Source of the DNA: Streptococcus mitis | GTDB lineage: Bacteria > Bacillota > Bacilli > Lactobacillales > Streptococcaceae | DNA: 64,000 bases | Assembly: GCF_016658865.1 (NCBI RefSeq) | Contig: NZ_CP067992.1 | Location: 1,569,001 to 1,633,000, forward strand | Reading direction: 5' to 3' | In this document: positions 27,903-37,164 of the stretch, in pieces | Layout of the letters: each line of letters starts with the position of its first letter | Numbering within the stretch: position 1 is the stretch's first letter | Notes under the pieces: generated by a model | What the model was told of the DNA's origin: nothing | The model's database searches: none | The model's input: the letters and a program-made list of their open reading frames with translations, nothing else | Translations under genes and position numbers: made by a program

Positions 27903-29499
27903 ACTTCAACCCCTTCATCTGCTTCTCTATCTCCTGCTCCAATGCATGCGATTGCTGGAAGAGGTTGGTGAGTTTGTTTTGAAAGGCTGTCATCTTTGCT
28001 TCAAACTCTTCTGCTGTGATATCTACATAGTCGATCTTGATGTCAAAGTATTGACCTGCGCTGAGAGAGTAGTTTTTCTCCTTGATTTCCTCATAAGAAA
28101 CAGTGACAGAAAAGTCCTCGACGGCTTCTTTCTTGATAAAGGTCTCGACGATCTTCTGCTCTTCCTCAGGAGAGAGCACGGTCTTTTGGTTCTTGCCTTC
28201 CTTGACCTTGGTTCCAAGGTTTGAGGCATCGATGAGGACGACATCGCCCTTGTTTTTCTTATCAATAAAGAGGATGGAGACGTTGGTACCTGTCGTCGCA
28301 AAGATATTAGACGGCATAGAAACGACACCAGCCAGCATTTGATTGTCCACCAAGTGTTGACGGATAGCCTTATCAATCCCTGACTGGGCAGTGATAAATC
28401 CTGTTGGCAAGACAACGGCTGCTTGACCATCTGGCTTCAAGGAGTAGATGATATGCTGAACAAAGAGCTCGTAAATCGCCATCTTATCCTTAGACTTGGC
28501 TGGAACTTTTGGCACTCCTGCAAAGAAACGCTCACTGGCTTCTGGCAAGCTTTCCACTCGGTCGCGCCACTCTGAAAAATCTAGCTTGAAAGGAGGGTTA
28601 GATACGATATAGTCCATCTTTTCAGGATGACGGTTGGCGATGATGGTATTTCCCTGTACGATATTGTGAATGGAGTGTTGGAGACCATTCAAGATCAGAT
28701 TGAGACGGAGGAGATTAGATGATTTTTGCGAGATATCCTGACTGTAAACAGTGGTCTTATCCACACCGATACGACTAGCCAGGTTCATTAGCAAGGTTCC
28801 AGAACCAGCAGACGGGTCATAAATCCGCACGTTTGATGGTTGGTCATTTCCCACCAAGATATCAGCGATAATCTTAGCCACAGAGTGAGGCGTGTAGTAC
28901 TCAGCGTACTTACCACCGCCATCTTTGTTGTAGTCCTTAATCATGTACTCAAAGAGGGTAGAGAAAAAGTCGAAACCTTGTGAGAAAATGGTCTCATCAA
29001 ACTTAACGCGCGCAAGGAGATTGATAATAGCTTTTGCCACTTCGTTACGCTTACTGCTATCTGAGATGGTATCTGTAATCAAACGCTCATCAAAGAGACG
29101 GATAGCTGTGTCACCGTCTGTATGAACAGAGAAAATATCGTTATTGTCAATAGCTATCTGATTAAGGGTATTTTCAAAACTCTCGTAGAAAGTCGCTTCA
29201 TTTTGCTGACGGTGAAGGGTTTCGATTAACTGGTCAGGCTTGAGCCAAGCCGTACTGGTACCGATATCCTCCAAGAGCCAGTCATAGTCATCTACACTCA
29301 AAGTCAACAAGTTCTCATAAGTATTAACTTCATCTAGACACTTTGCCTGATATAAAAACTTATCATTTAAAAATTTGTAGAGGAAGGACTGGGTGAGGAG
29401 TTTGTACTCACCCGCTTCTCCTCCTAGTCCTGCATGAGTAAAGACTGCTTTCAAATCATCTACCAAGTCTTGGACTTGGATTTTATATGTTTCATTCAT
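27895..29499 (-). CDS. hsdM: type I restriction system DNA methyltransferase subunit
   Basis: 534-residue N6-adenine methyltransferase. The AdoMet motif is DPSAGSGTLL near residue 228 and the catalytic motif is NPPF near 303, preceded by the usual N-terminal helical domain. It forms M2S with HsdS for modification. Its start shares the TAATG junction with the small gene upstream, so translation is coupled. Confidence 0.95.
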   Translation of the reverse strand: MNETYKIQVQDLVDDLKAVFTHAGLGGEAGEYKLLTQSFLYKFLNDKFLYQAKCLDEVNTYENLLTLSVDDYDWLLEDIGTSTAWLKPDQLIETLHRQQNEATFYESFENTLNQIAIDNNDIFSVHTDGDTAIRLFDERLITDTISDSSKRNEVAKAIINLLARVKFDETIFSQGFDFFSTLFEYMIKDYNKDGGGKYAEYYTPHSVAKIIADILVGNDQPSNVRIYDPSAGSGTLLMNLASRIGVDKTTVYSQDISQKSSNLLRLNLILNGLQHSIHNIVQGNTIIANRHPEKMDYIVSNPPFKLDFSEWRDRVESLPEASERFFAGVPKVPAKSKDKMAIYELFVQHIIYSLKPDGQAAVVLPTGFITAQSGIDKAIRQHLVDNQMLAGVVSMPSNIFATTGTNVSILFIDKKNKGDVVLIDASNLGTKVKEGKNQKTVLSPEEEQKIVETFIKKEAVEDFSVTVSYEEIKEKNYSLSAGQYFDIKIDYVDITAEEFEAKMTAFQNKLTNLFQQSHALEQEIEKQMKGLKYE

Positions 29500-29906
29500 T
29501 AGTGTTGGTATTCCTCTTCATATCCTTCAAATAGCGACTCGACGATATCGTTAAAAACCTGTCTTGTCAAATCACTTGCAGATTGGTTGGTTTTCATTGA
29601 AATTCGGGCTACTTCTCGAATCAATTTCTTGAAGAAGTCCTCATTATCAAGCACTCCTTGATTTTGACCGATTTTGTGGTCCAGTACAACTTTAGAATCT
29701 TTAATGACATGATAAACTGCTGGGTACTCGCTTACCATAGTCGAGTTGGTCACGTGTTTATAGGAACGCGCCGCCATTTCATCTCCGCCAAAATTCATCG
29801 TCAAACGTCTCATATGAGTACAATGATTTTCCACTGACCTAAAGAGGTCTTTATACTCCTTTTGGATTTCTTTGATGTTTTTCCATAGTGTAGCCTTCTT
29901 GCCCAT
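29499..29906 (-). CDS. unknown protein encoded inside the hsd operon
   Basis: 135 residues, charged and probably soluble, with no motif I recognise. The N-terminal part is basic (KKATLWKNIKEIQKEYKDL) and the C-terminus is acidic (ESLFEGYEEEYQH). The start at 29906 overlaps hsdR by 56 nt and has no ribosome site, so it may depend on translation of hsdR. The stop is fused to the hsdM start. An extra gene between hsdR and hsdM could modulate restriction or be an attached defence or anti-restriction factor; nothing in the sequence decides this. Confidence 0.6.
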   Translation of the reverse strand: MGKKATLWKNIKEIQKEYKDLFRSVENHCTHMRRLTMNFGGDEMAARSYKHVTNSTMVSEYPAVYHVIKDSKVVLDHKIGQNQGVLDNEDFFKKLIREVARISMKTNQSASDLTRQVFNDIVESLFEGYEEEYQH

Positions 29907-32562
29907 ATATTAAGTGTTTTTTCATGATGCGCTGGAATTCTTCGTAGAGAAAAACCCACTCAGGATCTTTCTCATCACGCTGTTTTATGATACCTCCAGC
30001 AACTCGACGCTTCAAATCTTCTAAGTCATTGGCTGCTAGACGGAGTTCTTCCTCCGCAATCTTGACAAAACTAAAACTGGTCTCAGACATGGCAAGATTT
30101 AAAAGAGTGCGACTAGAAAAATCATCTGGCTTATCTATCAGGGACAAGGTCAGCAAACGTCTTGAGATGACATTGAGCAGAGTTGCAATCTGAGCAATAT
30201 CAATCTGCTTAATCAAATGGTCATAACCAAGTAAGCGGGCGATATTATAGTATTGCTTAACCGATTCTAAAGCTTTTCGTAGTTCATTTAGTTGCTTTCT
30301 ATCCTTGATATCATCAATTGATTGAGAAAAGAACTCTAGATTAGAGGTTGGATAGTCCATGAGGATGCGCTCTGTCTTGCTTAGTTCCTGAGAAATTTCC
30401 TCTGCTGGCACAAAGAGCGACCCAAACACATCCTCTCCATTTTCCCCAGTCAGGGTCGTATCATACTCTTGATTGAGTTCTTCCAAATATGCACGATTAG
30501 TCTTGTCAAACTCCTTAGAAATATCCGCAAAATCAACTACATAGCCAAAGAGATAGTCCTTGTAAGGACGATTCACACGAGTCAAAGTCTGGAGAAGGTT
30601 ATGAGCCTTAATCTTGCGACCTAGATAGAGACGCTTGAGGCGAGGCGCATCAAAACCTGTCAGGAGCATGGAATAGACGATAATGAGGTCAATCTTACCT
30701 TCTTTATAGGCATCCACCTTTTCCTTTTTCTCTTCCTTGTCTCCCTCATCATGGAGGATGAGAGCAGAGGTCAAGTTGGTTGTTCCAGCCTTGCGTCGTT
30801 CTTCTAACTGTTTTTCAAGCTCACGCGCCTGCTTGGACGAATCACAGACAATCATGCCACCAATGGTCTGGTCATCAAAAACCAAATCACGCGCACGATT
30901 AAAATCCTCCATGATAAAATCAAGCATAGGTTGCACATAGTGCGGATGAGCAAAGATATCTTCTTTTGATAAATCTCCACGTTGGATTTCTTCATTGATT
31001 GCTCTGAGATTATCTTTATAGGACGTCTCGATATCTTCTCGCATCAAACGCAAGGTAAAACCATCATCTATAGACTGGTTGTAGTAGTATTTATGGATAT
31101 AATCCCCAAAAATATCACGTGTGGTTGCATGGCTTTCCTTGGTCTTACCATCTTTCTTGTAGGTAATCAAGGGGGTCCCAGTCAAGGCAATCTTGATCGC
31201 ATTGGTATCTGCCTGATAGAGATTTGGCAGGTAGGAACCTCGTTCGTTATAAGAGCGATGGGCTTCATCGATAAAGTAGATATTTTGACGATTGAGATCA
31301 TAGCCAGAGCGGTCGGTCAGGTCTGAATCATCTTTGAACTTCTGAATATTGACAACAGCGACATCATAACCATCTTGTTTTTGATTGAGTTCTCGAGGAT
31401 TGTTGATGCGCTTAACTTTTAGACCTCTTTTAGTAAATTCCTTAAAGGCTTGGTCTGCCAAATCCAAGCGATCAACGACAAAGTAAAACTGAGGAACAAT
31501 ACCCTGTTTTGAGAAATAATTAGTCAGATAGCGGATATTGAAGAAAGCCAGGGCTGTCTTACCTGAACCCTGTGTATGCCAGATAACGCCTTTTTTGACA
31601 CCTTTTGCGATGGTTTCTTCGATAGCTCTTGTAGCGAAGTATTGCGGATAACGCATGACATGCTTCTGCAATTGCATCTGCCCTTCCTTGCTTTCTTCTT
31701 CTACATAGACCAGCCCAAAGCGAAGCATGAAAAGCAGGCGTTCTTTTTGATACAGAGATGATAAGAAAGTATTGCAGGGAGTGTCGGGCTGTAAGTTTGT
31801 TGTAAATTCTGGTTGAGACTTGAGAGCAAAACGCTTCACATCCTCAAGGACAAAGTCAATTTGTTCATCTCTTAAAGGTACAATTGAACCAAGAAAATCT
31901 ACTTCTCTTTCTTCCTTGAAAGCATTAAATTTTGTTTTTGAATAGGCATTTGAACCGTAGTAAGAACCCTGTTTTTGTTGACCTTGGCCACTGATATAAG
32001 GTAAATTATCTGATAAAGCTATCAACTGGGTAATATTGTTAAAACGACGGAACTTACGATTTTCAAAACGGTATCTAGTCCTGTCCTGTTCTGACTGAAT
32101 CCCTGTCTTTCCATCACGGATAGCATTGGGTTGTTTAAGTTCGATATAAGAAAGGGGAAGTCCATTGATAAACACAACTATATCTGGACGAAATTCATCT
32201 TGCCCATTTTGACAAGTGACTTCAAGCGCCAGATGGAAGGTATTGGCTTCAGGATTTTCCCAATCGATATAAACAGCACCTTCTTGTCCCTGTATCCTTT
32301 TAAAGAAGGAACGCCCCAAATCATTTTGATCCAGTTCCAGCTTGATATTGGCCAATTCTCTCTCAAAATCTTCATCTGTTAAATAGTTATTAAATGTTAA
32401 AAATCGCTCTTTAAAAACAGATACAAGAATATTGGTATCTGGATCTCTTTCTTCAATTTCCTTCCCATTTCGAGGAAGATAGGTATAGCCCATACGCATG
32501 AGATGCAGAGCTGCTGGGATTTGTACTCTTGTTAATTCAGAAAAATCTTTTCGTCTTGCCAT
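29851..32562 (-). CDS. hsdR: type I restriction endonuclease subunit R
   Basis: 903 residues. An N-terminal PD-(D/E)xK nuclease domain shows FRPDIVVFING and SYIELKQPN near residue 140. The SF2 translocase carries Walker A HTQGSGKTAL near 332, DEAH box FIDEAHRSY near 433, ALTGTPL, and motif V/VI region LLTGFDAPRLKRLYL. All catalytic motifs look intact. It is first gene of hsdR-orf-hsdM-hsdS, with a good AAGGAAG ribosome site. Confidence 0.94.
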   Translation of the reverse strand: MARRKDFSELTRVQIPAALHLMRMGYTYLPRNGKEIEERDPDTNILVSVFKERFLTFNNYLTDEDFERELANIKLELDQNDLGRSFFKRIQGQEGAVYIDWENPEANTFHLALEVTCQNGQDEFRPDIVVFINGLPLSYIELKQPNAIRDGKTGIQSEQDRTRYRFENRKFRRFNNITQLIALSDNLPYISGQGQQKQGSYYGSNAYSKTKFNAFKEEREVDFLGSIVPLRDEQIDFVLEDVKRFALKSQPEFTTNLQPDTPCNTFLSSLYQKERLLFMLRFGLVYVEEESKEGQMQLQKHVMRYPQYFATRAIEETIAKGVKKGVIWHTQGSGKTALAFFNIRYLTNYFSKQGIVPQFYFVVDRLDLADQAFKEFTKRGLKVKRINNPRELNQKQDGYDVAVVNIQKFKDDSDLTDRSGYDLNRQNIYFIDEAHRSYNERGSYLPNLYQADTNAIKIALTGTPLITYKKDGKTKESHATTRDIFGDYIHKYYYNQSIDDGFTLRLMREDIETSYKDNLRAINEEIQRGDLSKEDIFAHPHYVQPMLDFIMEDFNRARDLVFDDQTIGGMIVCDSSKQARELEKQLEERRKAGTTNLTSALILHDEGDKEEKKEKVDAYKEGKIDLIIVYSMLLTGFDAPRLKRLYLGRKIKAHNLLQTLTRVNRPYKDYLFGYVVDFADISKEFDKTNRAYLEELNQEYDTTLTGENGEDVFGSLFVPAEEISQELSKTERILMDYPTSNLEFFSQSIDDIKDRKQLNELRKALESVKQYYNIARLLGYDHLIKQIDIAQIATLLNVISRRLLTLSLIDKPDDFSSRTLLNLAMSETSFSFVKIAEEELRLAANDLEDLKRRVAGGIIKQRDEKDPEWVFLYEEFQRIMKKHLIYGQEGYTMEKHQRNPKGV

Positions 32563-32652
32563 AAAAACTTCCTTTTGCTAGTCAGAACTGTCTATTTTTA
32601 CTAACAATATCTTTCAGACTATCTCTTCAATTTGTCTCATAGTTAATTATCT

Positions 32653-32661
32653 ATTATATCA
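32653..32661 (-). promoter_or_regulatory. extended -10 promoter of the hsd operon
   Basis: TGATATAAT on the minus strand, leaving a leader of about 80 nt before hsdR. There is no terminator between the helicase stop (32691) and this site, so read-through is possible. Confidence 0.6.
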
Positions 32662-32690
32662 TGTTCCGGCCAGAAAACGCTCACTTCCTT

Positions 32691-35336
32691 CTATTTCAAA
32701 TCACTTTTGACCTTTTTCTTAGTAATGATGCGGTCGTTTTTGTTGGCTAGAGATTTGAGTCGAGCTTCTAGCAGGATTTTTCGCCCTACTTCGTTGCGGG
32801 TGTAAACGAGTTGGTAGTTGCCCAGATACGGTGCGACTGCGTCTAAAAAGAGCTGTGCTTCTTCCTTGCGTTTTTCAAAAAGGCTAGGAACCACAAAATA
32901 CTTGGACTGACCTGCTGGTGCTTTTTTAGCTACTAAGAGGTAGCGTTGATTGTCCACGGGAGCAAAGAATTCACCCAAGGTCTGAGAGAAGAGCTCCTTA
33001 TCTCGCATGCTGCCACCTTTTAGATAGGCAAATACGTTAAAGCTTTCCTTGTCCTCCTCGACCTGCACGCGCGACTGGTTATCAGACAAATGCCCTGCAG
33101 TCACCATGACTTTGCGAATAGCTTCACCGATCTGGCGCAAGCGTTTATAAGGACTCTTGTAGCTGTAATATCGAAAGGCTGTAATGGCCAGGAAAAGGAA
33201 ACAAAGAGCTGTCAACCATGGCAAGGCAAAGAAGGTTAGTCGAACGACATAAGCTAGGAGACTAACGGCAAATACCATCAGAGCGTAGCGAAGCCACTTT
33301 TCAGCATCCGCTAGGGCAAGCAGAGGGATTCGTTTGCTGTCAGTTGCAACTTCATTGACAATCTCAATCTTATCTGCAACGATGAGAGATTCCTGCCATT
33401 TTTTACGTAAGGAGGCGCGATCCTTGGATAGTTCCATGATCTTCTCGTTATAGTCTTCGAGTTTCTTTTTCTTAAATGGGAACTCAGGAAAGTTCAAGCG
33501 ATCCAGACCTGTTTCAATGGTATCTTCCTTATAGGACAAGCCAAGGAAATGGTCCATGCGACGGGCAAGGGTTTGTAGGTCCTGATAAGTATTGAGGTCT
33601 TGTTCTTCTTGATCCTCCTTAGAAAAGACTGGATTTTTGTAAGGTTTGATGGCTACTAGGTGCCAGATATTGCTGGTCTTATCTGGATGTCCTGGCCAGA
33701 TACGGATGGCACGGCCCCGCATTTGATTGCTGAGCATAAAGCTTCCGACAAAACTTCCGAGGATGAGAGAGTTGACGCAAGGGGCATCCCATCCTTCTCC
33801 CAAGAGAGACTTGGTTCCGATCAAGACCTGGATAGAACCTCGTTGGAAGAGCTCGGTCACTGCTGCGACCATCCCCTTAAAGCTGGATGGAAAGCCTACT
33901 TGGAGATAAGTACCTTGATCGAGTTTTCCAATGGCAGAGAAGCTTAAGCTAGTGTTTGGAATGAGTGCTTCTAGTTCTGCCTTGACACTAGCAGGTATGA
34001 TCACGACACTACCAGAAAGGACTGCTATCGGGACAGACAGGTCTTGCTTTTGTGCACTTCTGCGAATGGTTTCAAAGTAAGGGAGTACTCCTAATTGCGT
34101 GATTGGTGCTTGGTCATCTCCCAGATAACTGGCAAAATCCTTGCGGATATAGTCCGCCAAGATCAACTGTCTCAAGTCCTTTCCTAGGCTGGCATACTCG
34201 GTCTCAAAGATAGATGCAATCCCAGCTAGTTTTCCTAGAGATTGGTTGAGGATTTGGTCATTGGCCTTGGATTCGACCAAGAAAACCTGTCGTTTTTCAA
34301 TCAGTCCTCTTGATTTCAGATTTGCCTCTATCTTTTTCTTGTTCTCCTGTGGATCCTCATACCAGTCAGGAGTCTGATAGAGAAGGCCTTGCAAGAGAAC
34401 TTCTAACCAATAATAATTGAGGGCAGGCAAGCCTTCAGCTCCCAGTAAATCTCGTAGATGCTTGGGAATTTCCTGTTTTTGAGCTTGTAGATAAATGAGG
34501 AGTGCTGAGAGATACTTGGGATCCTCAAGGAGCATATCCGCAGAAATTTCCCCTTTGAGGACCTTGGAACTCCGAATCAACTCTTGGAAGTCAGGATCAA
34601 GGACTAGTTGACTGACATACTGCCACTTGGTGTCTTCAAACTCTTCCAAGCGCTTGTCCTCTTCCTTGGTCGGAAAACAGATATAGACAAAGTCCTGATG
34701 AGGGCAAAGAGTGTCTTCCTTAACCAGTTCTGGCACTGTGATTTCTTGGTCAATCTCACCACACATCTGGAGATAACGATCCCAGAGTTCTGGTTCACTG
34801 TCATAAGGCGGTGTCGCAGTGAGAGAGATGACTTGCAGTTGCTGGTAGTTTTTACGGAAGTCTTCTAGACTTTTCCACCATTCGTTTCTCAAGTGATGGC
34901 ATTCGTCCAGACAGAGGGTTTCTACACCCCTTTCCTTGAGTCTGTCAAGCAGGTCAAAGCCTATAAAGTCCTCAACCTCCCCATTATCTTCTTGAGATTG
35001 TACCTGTTGCATAGCGCTGTGAAAAGCTTGGTAGGTGGCGATGGTGATTTGCTTCATGTCCTTGAGATTTTGAGACACGAGACTTGTGACTTGGTCCTCA
35101 TCCTCTAAAAAGGCCTGGCGAATCCTTTCTACCCATTGTTCTCGGATGGTGACCGTCGGCACCAAAACGAGAGCAGGTTTATCAAAGCGGGCAATCAACT
35201 CGATCCCTATAGTTGTTTTCCCTGAACCTGGTGCTGCCACCAAGTGAACATGCCCATCTGCTTGGTATTCTTGGAAGTTGCCCAAGACCTGTTTTTGGTA
35301 GTTGCGCCAAGTCCCATTAAACTTTAATCCCAACAT
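32691..35336 (-). CDS. SF2 DEAD/DEAH-type helicase with C-terminal membrane segments
   Basis: 881 residues. Helicase motifs are Walker A APGSGKTT near residue 36, the DECH box LCLDECHHLRNEWW, SLTATPPY, and the motif V/VI region GTKSLLGEGWDAP and NQMRGRAIRIW, like restriction ResIII-type helicases. Around 680-735 lie two strongly hydrophobic stretches (ALMVFAVSLLAYVV and LPWLTALCFLFLAITAF) followed by a basic segment and a C-terminal domain. Membrane attachment of a nucleic-acid helicase is unusual. There is no nuclease motif in this gene. It is adjacent to the hsd operon, but I cannot tell whether it belongs to it. Confidence 0.75.
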   Translation of the reverse strand: MLGLKFNGTWRNYQKQVLGNFQEYQADGHVHLVAAPGSGKTTIGIELIARFDKPALVLVPTVTIREQWVERIRQAFLEDEDQVTSLVSQNLKDMKQITIATYQAFHSAMQQVQSQEDNGEVEDFIGFDLLDRLKERGVETLCLDECHHLRNEWWKSLEDFRKNYQQLQVISLTATPPYDSEPELWDRYLQMCGEIDQEITVPELVKEDTLCPHQDFVYICFPTKEEDKRLEEFEDTKWQYVSQLVLDPDFQELIRSSKVLKGEISADMLLEDPKYLSALLIYLQAQKQEIPKHLRDLLGAEGLPALNYYWLEVLLQGLLYQTPDWYEDPQENKKKIEANLKSRGLIEKRQVFLVESKANDQILNQSLGKLAGIASIFETEYASLGKDLRQLILADYIRKDFASYLGDDQAPITQLGVLPYFETIRRSAQKQDLSVPIAVLSGSVVIIPASVKAELEALIPNTSLSFSAIGKLDQGTYLQVGFPSSFKGMVAAVTELFQRGSIQVLIGTKSLLGEGWDAPCVNSLILGSFVGSFMLSNQMRGRAIRIWPGHPDKTSNIWHLVAIKPYKNPVFSKEDQEEQDLNTYQDLQTLARRMDHFLGLSYKEDTIETGLDRLNFPEFPFKKKKLEDYNEKIMELSKDRASLRKKWQESLIVADKIEIVNEVATDSKRIPLLALADAEKWLRYALMVFAVSLLAYVVRLTFFALPWLTALCFLFLAITAFRYYSYKSPYKRLRQIGEAIRKVMVTAGHLSDNQSRVQVEEDKESFNVFAYLKGGSMRDKELFSQTLGEFFAPVDNQRYLLVAKKAPAGQSKYFVVPSLFEKRKEEAQLFLDAVAPYLGNYQLVYTRNEVGRKILLEARLKSLANKNDRIITKKKVKSDLK

Positions 35337-35430
35337 GATTCTTCCTCAATTTAATTTAGCATTTGATTATTTCCATTTTACCATAATTATTCTACCTCTA
35401 GACACTCAGATAGTTTAAAACCGTAAATTA

Positions 35431-35439
35431 TGGTATAGT
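35431..35439 (+). promoter_or_regulatory. extended -10 promoter of the VTT-domain gene
   Basis: TGGTATAGT, a TGn-extended -10, 29 nt before the ATG. An adjacent TATAGT-AGA-ACTATA dyad overlaps the expected start of transcription and could be an operator. Confidence 0.55.
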
Positions 35440-35467
35440 AGAACTATACTATCTATGAGGAGTTTAC

Positions 35468-36085
35468 ATGTCACAGGATAAACAAATGAAAGCTGTTTCT
35501 CCCCTTTTACAGCAAATTATCAACATCTCATCGATTGTCGGTGGGGTTGGGAGTTTGATTTTCTGTATTTGGGCTTATCAGGCGGGTGTATTACAGTCTA
35601 AGGAAACCCTCTCTGCTTTTATTCAGCAGGCAGGTATCTGGGGGCCACCTCTCTTTATCTTTTTACAGATTTTACAAACGGTTGTCCCTATCATTCCTGG
35701 GGCCTTGACCTCGGTGGCTGGTGTCTTTATCTACGGTCACATCATCGGGACAATCTACAACTATATCGGCATTGTCATTGGCTGTGCCATTATCTTTTAT
35801 CTAGTGCGCCTCTATGGAGCTGCCTTTGTCCAATCCGTCGTCAGTAAGCGCACCTACGACAAGTACATCGGTTGGCTGGATAAGGGCAATCGTTTTGACC
35901 GTTTCTTTATCTTTATGATGATTTGGCCCATTAGTCCAGCTGACTTTCTCTGTATGCTGGCTGCCCTGACCAAGATGAGCTTCAAGCGCTATATGACCAT
36001 CATCATTCTGACCAAGCCCTTTACCCTCGTGGTTTATACCTACGGTCTGACCTATATTATTGACTTTTTCTGGCAAATGCTTTGA
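35468..36085 (+). CDS. TVP38/TMEM64 (VTT/DedA-like) membrane protein
   Basis: 205 residues with about five hydrophobic segments. The VTT-domain core is clear: IPGALTSVAGVFIYG followed by GIVIGCAIIFYLVRLYG and the C-terminal WPISPADFLCMLAAL motif. The family includes membrane and lipid-flipping proteins of the DedA superfamily; the substrate is unknown. It stands alone, divergent from the helicase, with its own promoter and terminator. Confidence 0.85.
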   Translation: MSQDKQMKAVSPLLQQIINISSIVGGVGSLIFCIWAYQAGVLQSKETLSAFIQQAGIWGPPLFIFLQILQTVVPIIPGALTSVAGVFIYGHIIGTIYNYIGIVIGCAIIFYLVRLYGAAFVQSVVSKRTYDKYIGWLDKGNRFDRFFIFMMIWPISPADFLCMLAALTKMSFKRYMTIIILTKPFTLVVYTYGLTYIIDFFWQML

Positions 36086-36091
36086 CATGTA

Positions 36092-36123
36092 AAAAATCCG
36101 TTTGGTTTCCCAAGCGGATTTTG
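36092..36123. terminator. convergent terminator, VTT gene and scrK
   Basis: AAAATCCG-TTTGG / CCAAG-CGGATTTT stem with A and T runs on both sides, between convergent genes. Confidence 0.85.
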
Positions 36124-36127
36124 TGCT

Positions 36128-37015
36128 TTATTTTGAAACTTCTTTTGCAAGAACAAAGTTCCCAAGTGTGGCAGAACCATTTCCTGCGACTGCTGGCGTC
36201 ACGATGTAATCCCGCACATCTGGTACTGGTAGGTAACCATTGAGAAGAGATGTAAATTTCTCACGGACACGGTCCAGCATGTGTTGTTGAGCCATGACCC
36301 CTCCACCAAAGACAATCACGTCTGGGCGGAAAGTCACTGTCGCATTGACCGCAGCTTGAGCGATATAGTAGGCTTGAACATCCCAAACAGGGTTGTTGAG
36401 TTCAATATTTTCCCCACGAACACCTGTACGAGCTTCCAAACTTGGACCAGCTGCATAGCCTTCCAGACATCCCTTATGGAAAGGACAAACACCCTTAAAC
36501 TCTTTTTCAATATCCATTGGGTGTCTAGCAACATAATAATGACCCATTTCAGGGTGACCCACACCGCCGATAAACTCACCACGTTGGATAACACCTGCAC
36601 CGATACCTGTACCGATTGTGTAGTAAACCAAGTTTTCGATACGGCCACCAGCGTTGTTACGGGCAACCACTTCACCATAAGCAGAGCTGTTTACGTCTGT
36701 AGTGAAGTACATTGGCACGTTGAGGGCGCGACGAAGGGCACCAAGCAAGTCCACATTTGCCCAGTTTGGTTTTGGAGTCGTTGTGATAAAGCCATAAGTT
36801 TTTGAGTTTTTATCAATATCAATCGGACCAAATGAACCAACTGCAAGACCAGCAAGGTTATCGAATTTTGAGAAGAACTCGATGGTTTTATCGATTGTTT
36901 CGATTGGAGTTGTTGTTGGGAATTGTGTTTTTTCTACAACGTTAAAGTTTTCATCACCGACAGCACAGACAAACTTTGTACCGCCCGCTTCCAAGCTTCC
37001 ATATAATTTTGTCAT
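36128..37015 (-). CDS. scrK: fructokinase, ROK family
   Basis: 295 residues. The phosphate-binding motif is GGTKFVCAVGDENF at the N-terminus. The ROK zinc site is GHPEMGHYYVARHP then CPFHKGCLEGYAAG, and a late VFGGGV motif is present. It phosphorylates the fructose released by sucrose-6-phosphate hydrolase, feeding glycolysis. It lies downstream of scrA but behind a terminator and with its own -10. Confidence 0.93.
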   Translation of the reverse strand: MTKLYGSLEAGGTKFVCAVGDENFNVVEKTQFPTTTPIETIDKTIEFFSKFDNLAGLAVGSFGPIDIDKNSKTYGFITTTPKPNWANVDLLGALRRALNVPMYFTTDVNSSAYGEVVARNNAGGRIENLVYYTIGTGIGAGVIQRGEFIGGVGHPEMGHYYVARHPMDIEKEFKGVCPFHKGCLEGYAAGPSLEARTGVRGENIELNNPVWDVQAYYIAQAAVNATVTFRPDVIVFGGGVMAQQHMLDRVREKFTSLLNGYLPVPDVRDYIVTPAVAGNGSATLGNFVLAKEVSK

Positions 37016-37041
37016 GATAAACCTCTTGTTTTTATTTTCTT

Positions 37042-37050
37042 TATTATAGC
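37042..37050 (-). promoter_or_regulatory. extended -10 promoter of scrK
   Basis: TGCTATAAT on the minus strand, 27 nt before the scrK ATG and downstream of the scrA terminator. Confidence 0.6.
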
Positions 37051-37115
37051 ATATTTCGAAAGTCTAAATTTCTCTATTTTTTAGATTTTCCTCTGTAAAT
37101 CTTACCATTCAAGCA

Positions 37116-37146
37116 AAAACGAACAAACATGTCATTTGTTCGTTTT
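37116..37146. terminator. scrA terminator
   Basis: Perfect 12-bp stem AAAACGAACAAA / TTTGTTCGTTTT with a 7-nt loop, 19 bp past the scrA stop. Confidence 0.85.
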
Positions 37147-37164
37147 CACATTAGAGAGGATTGA

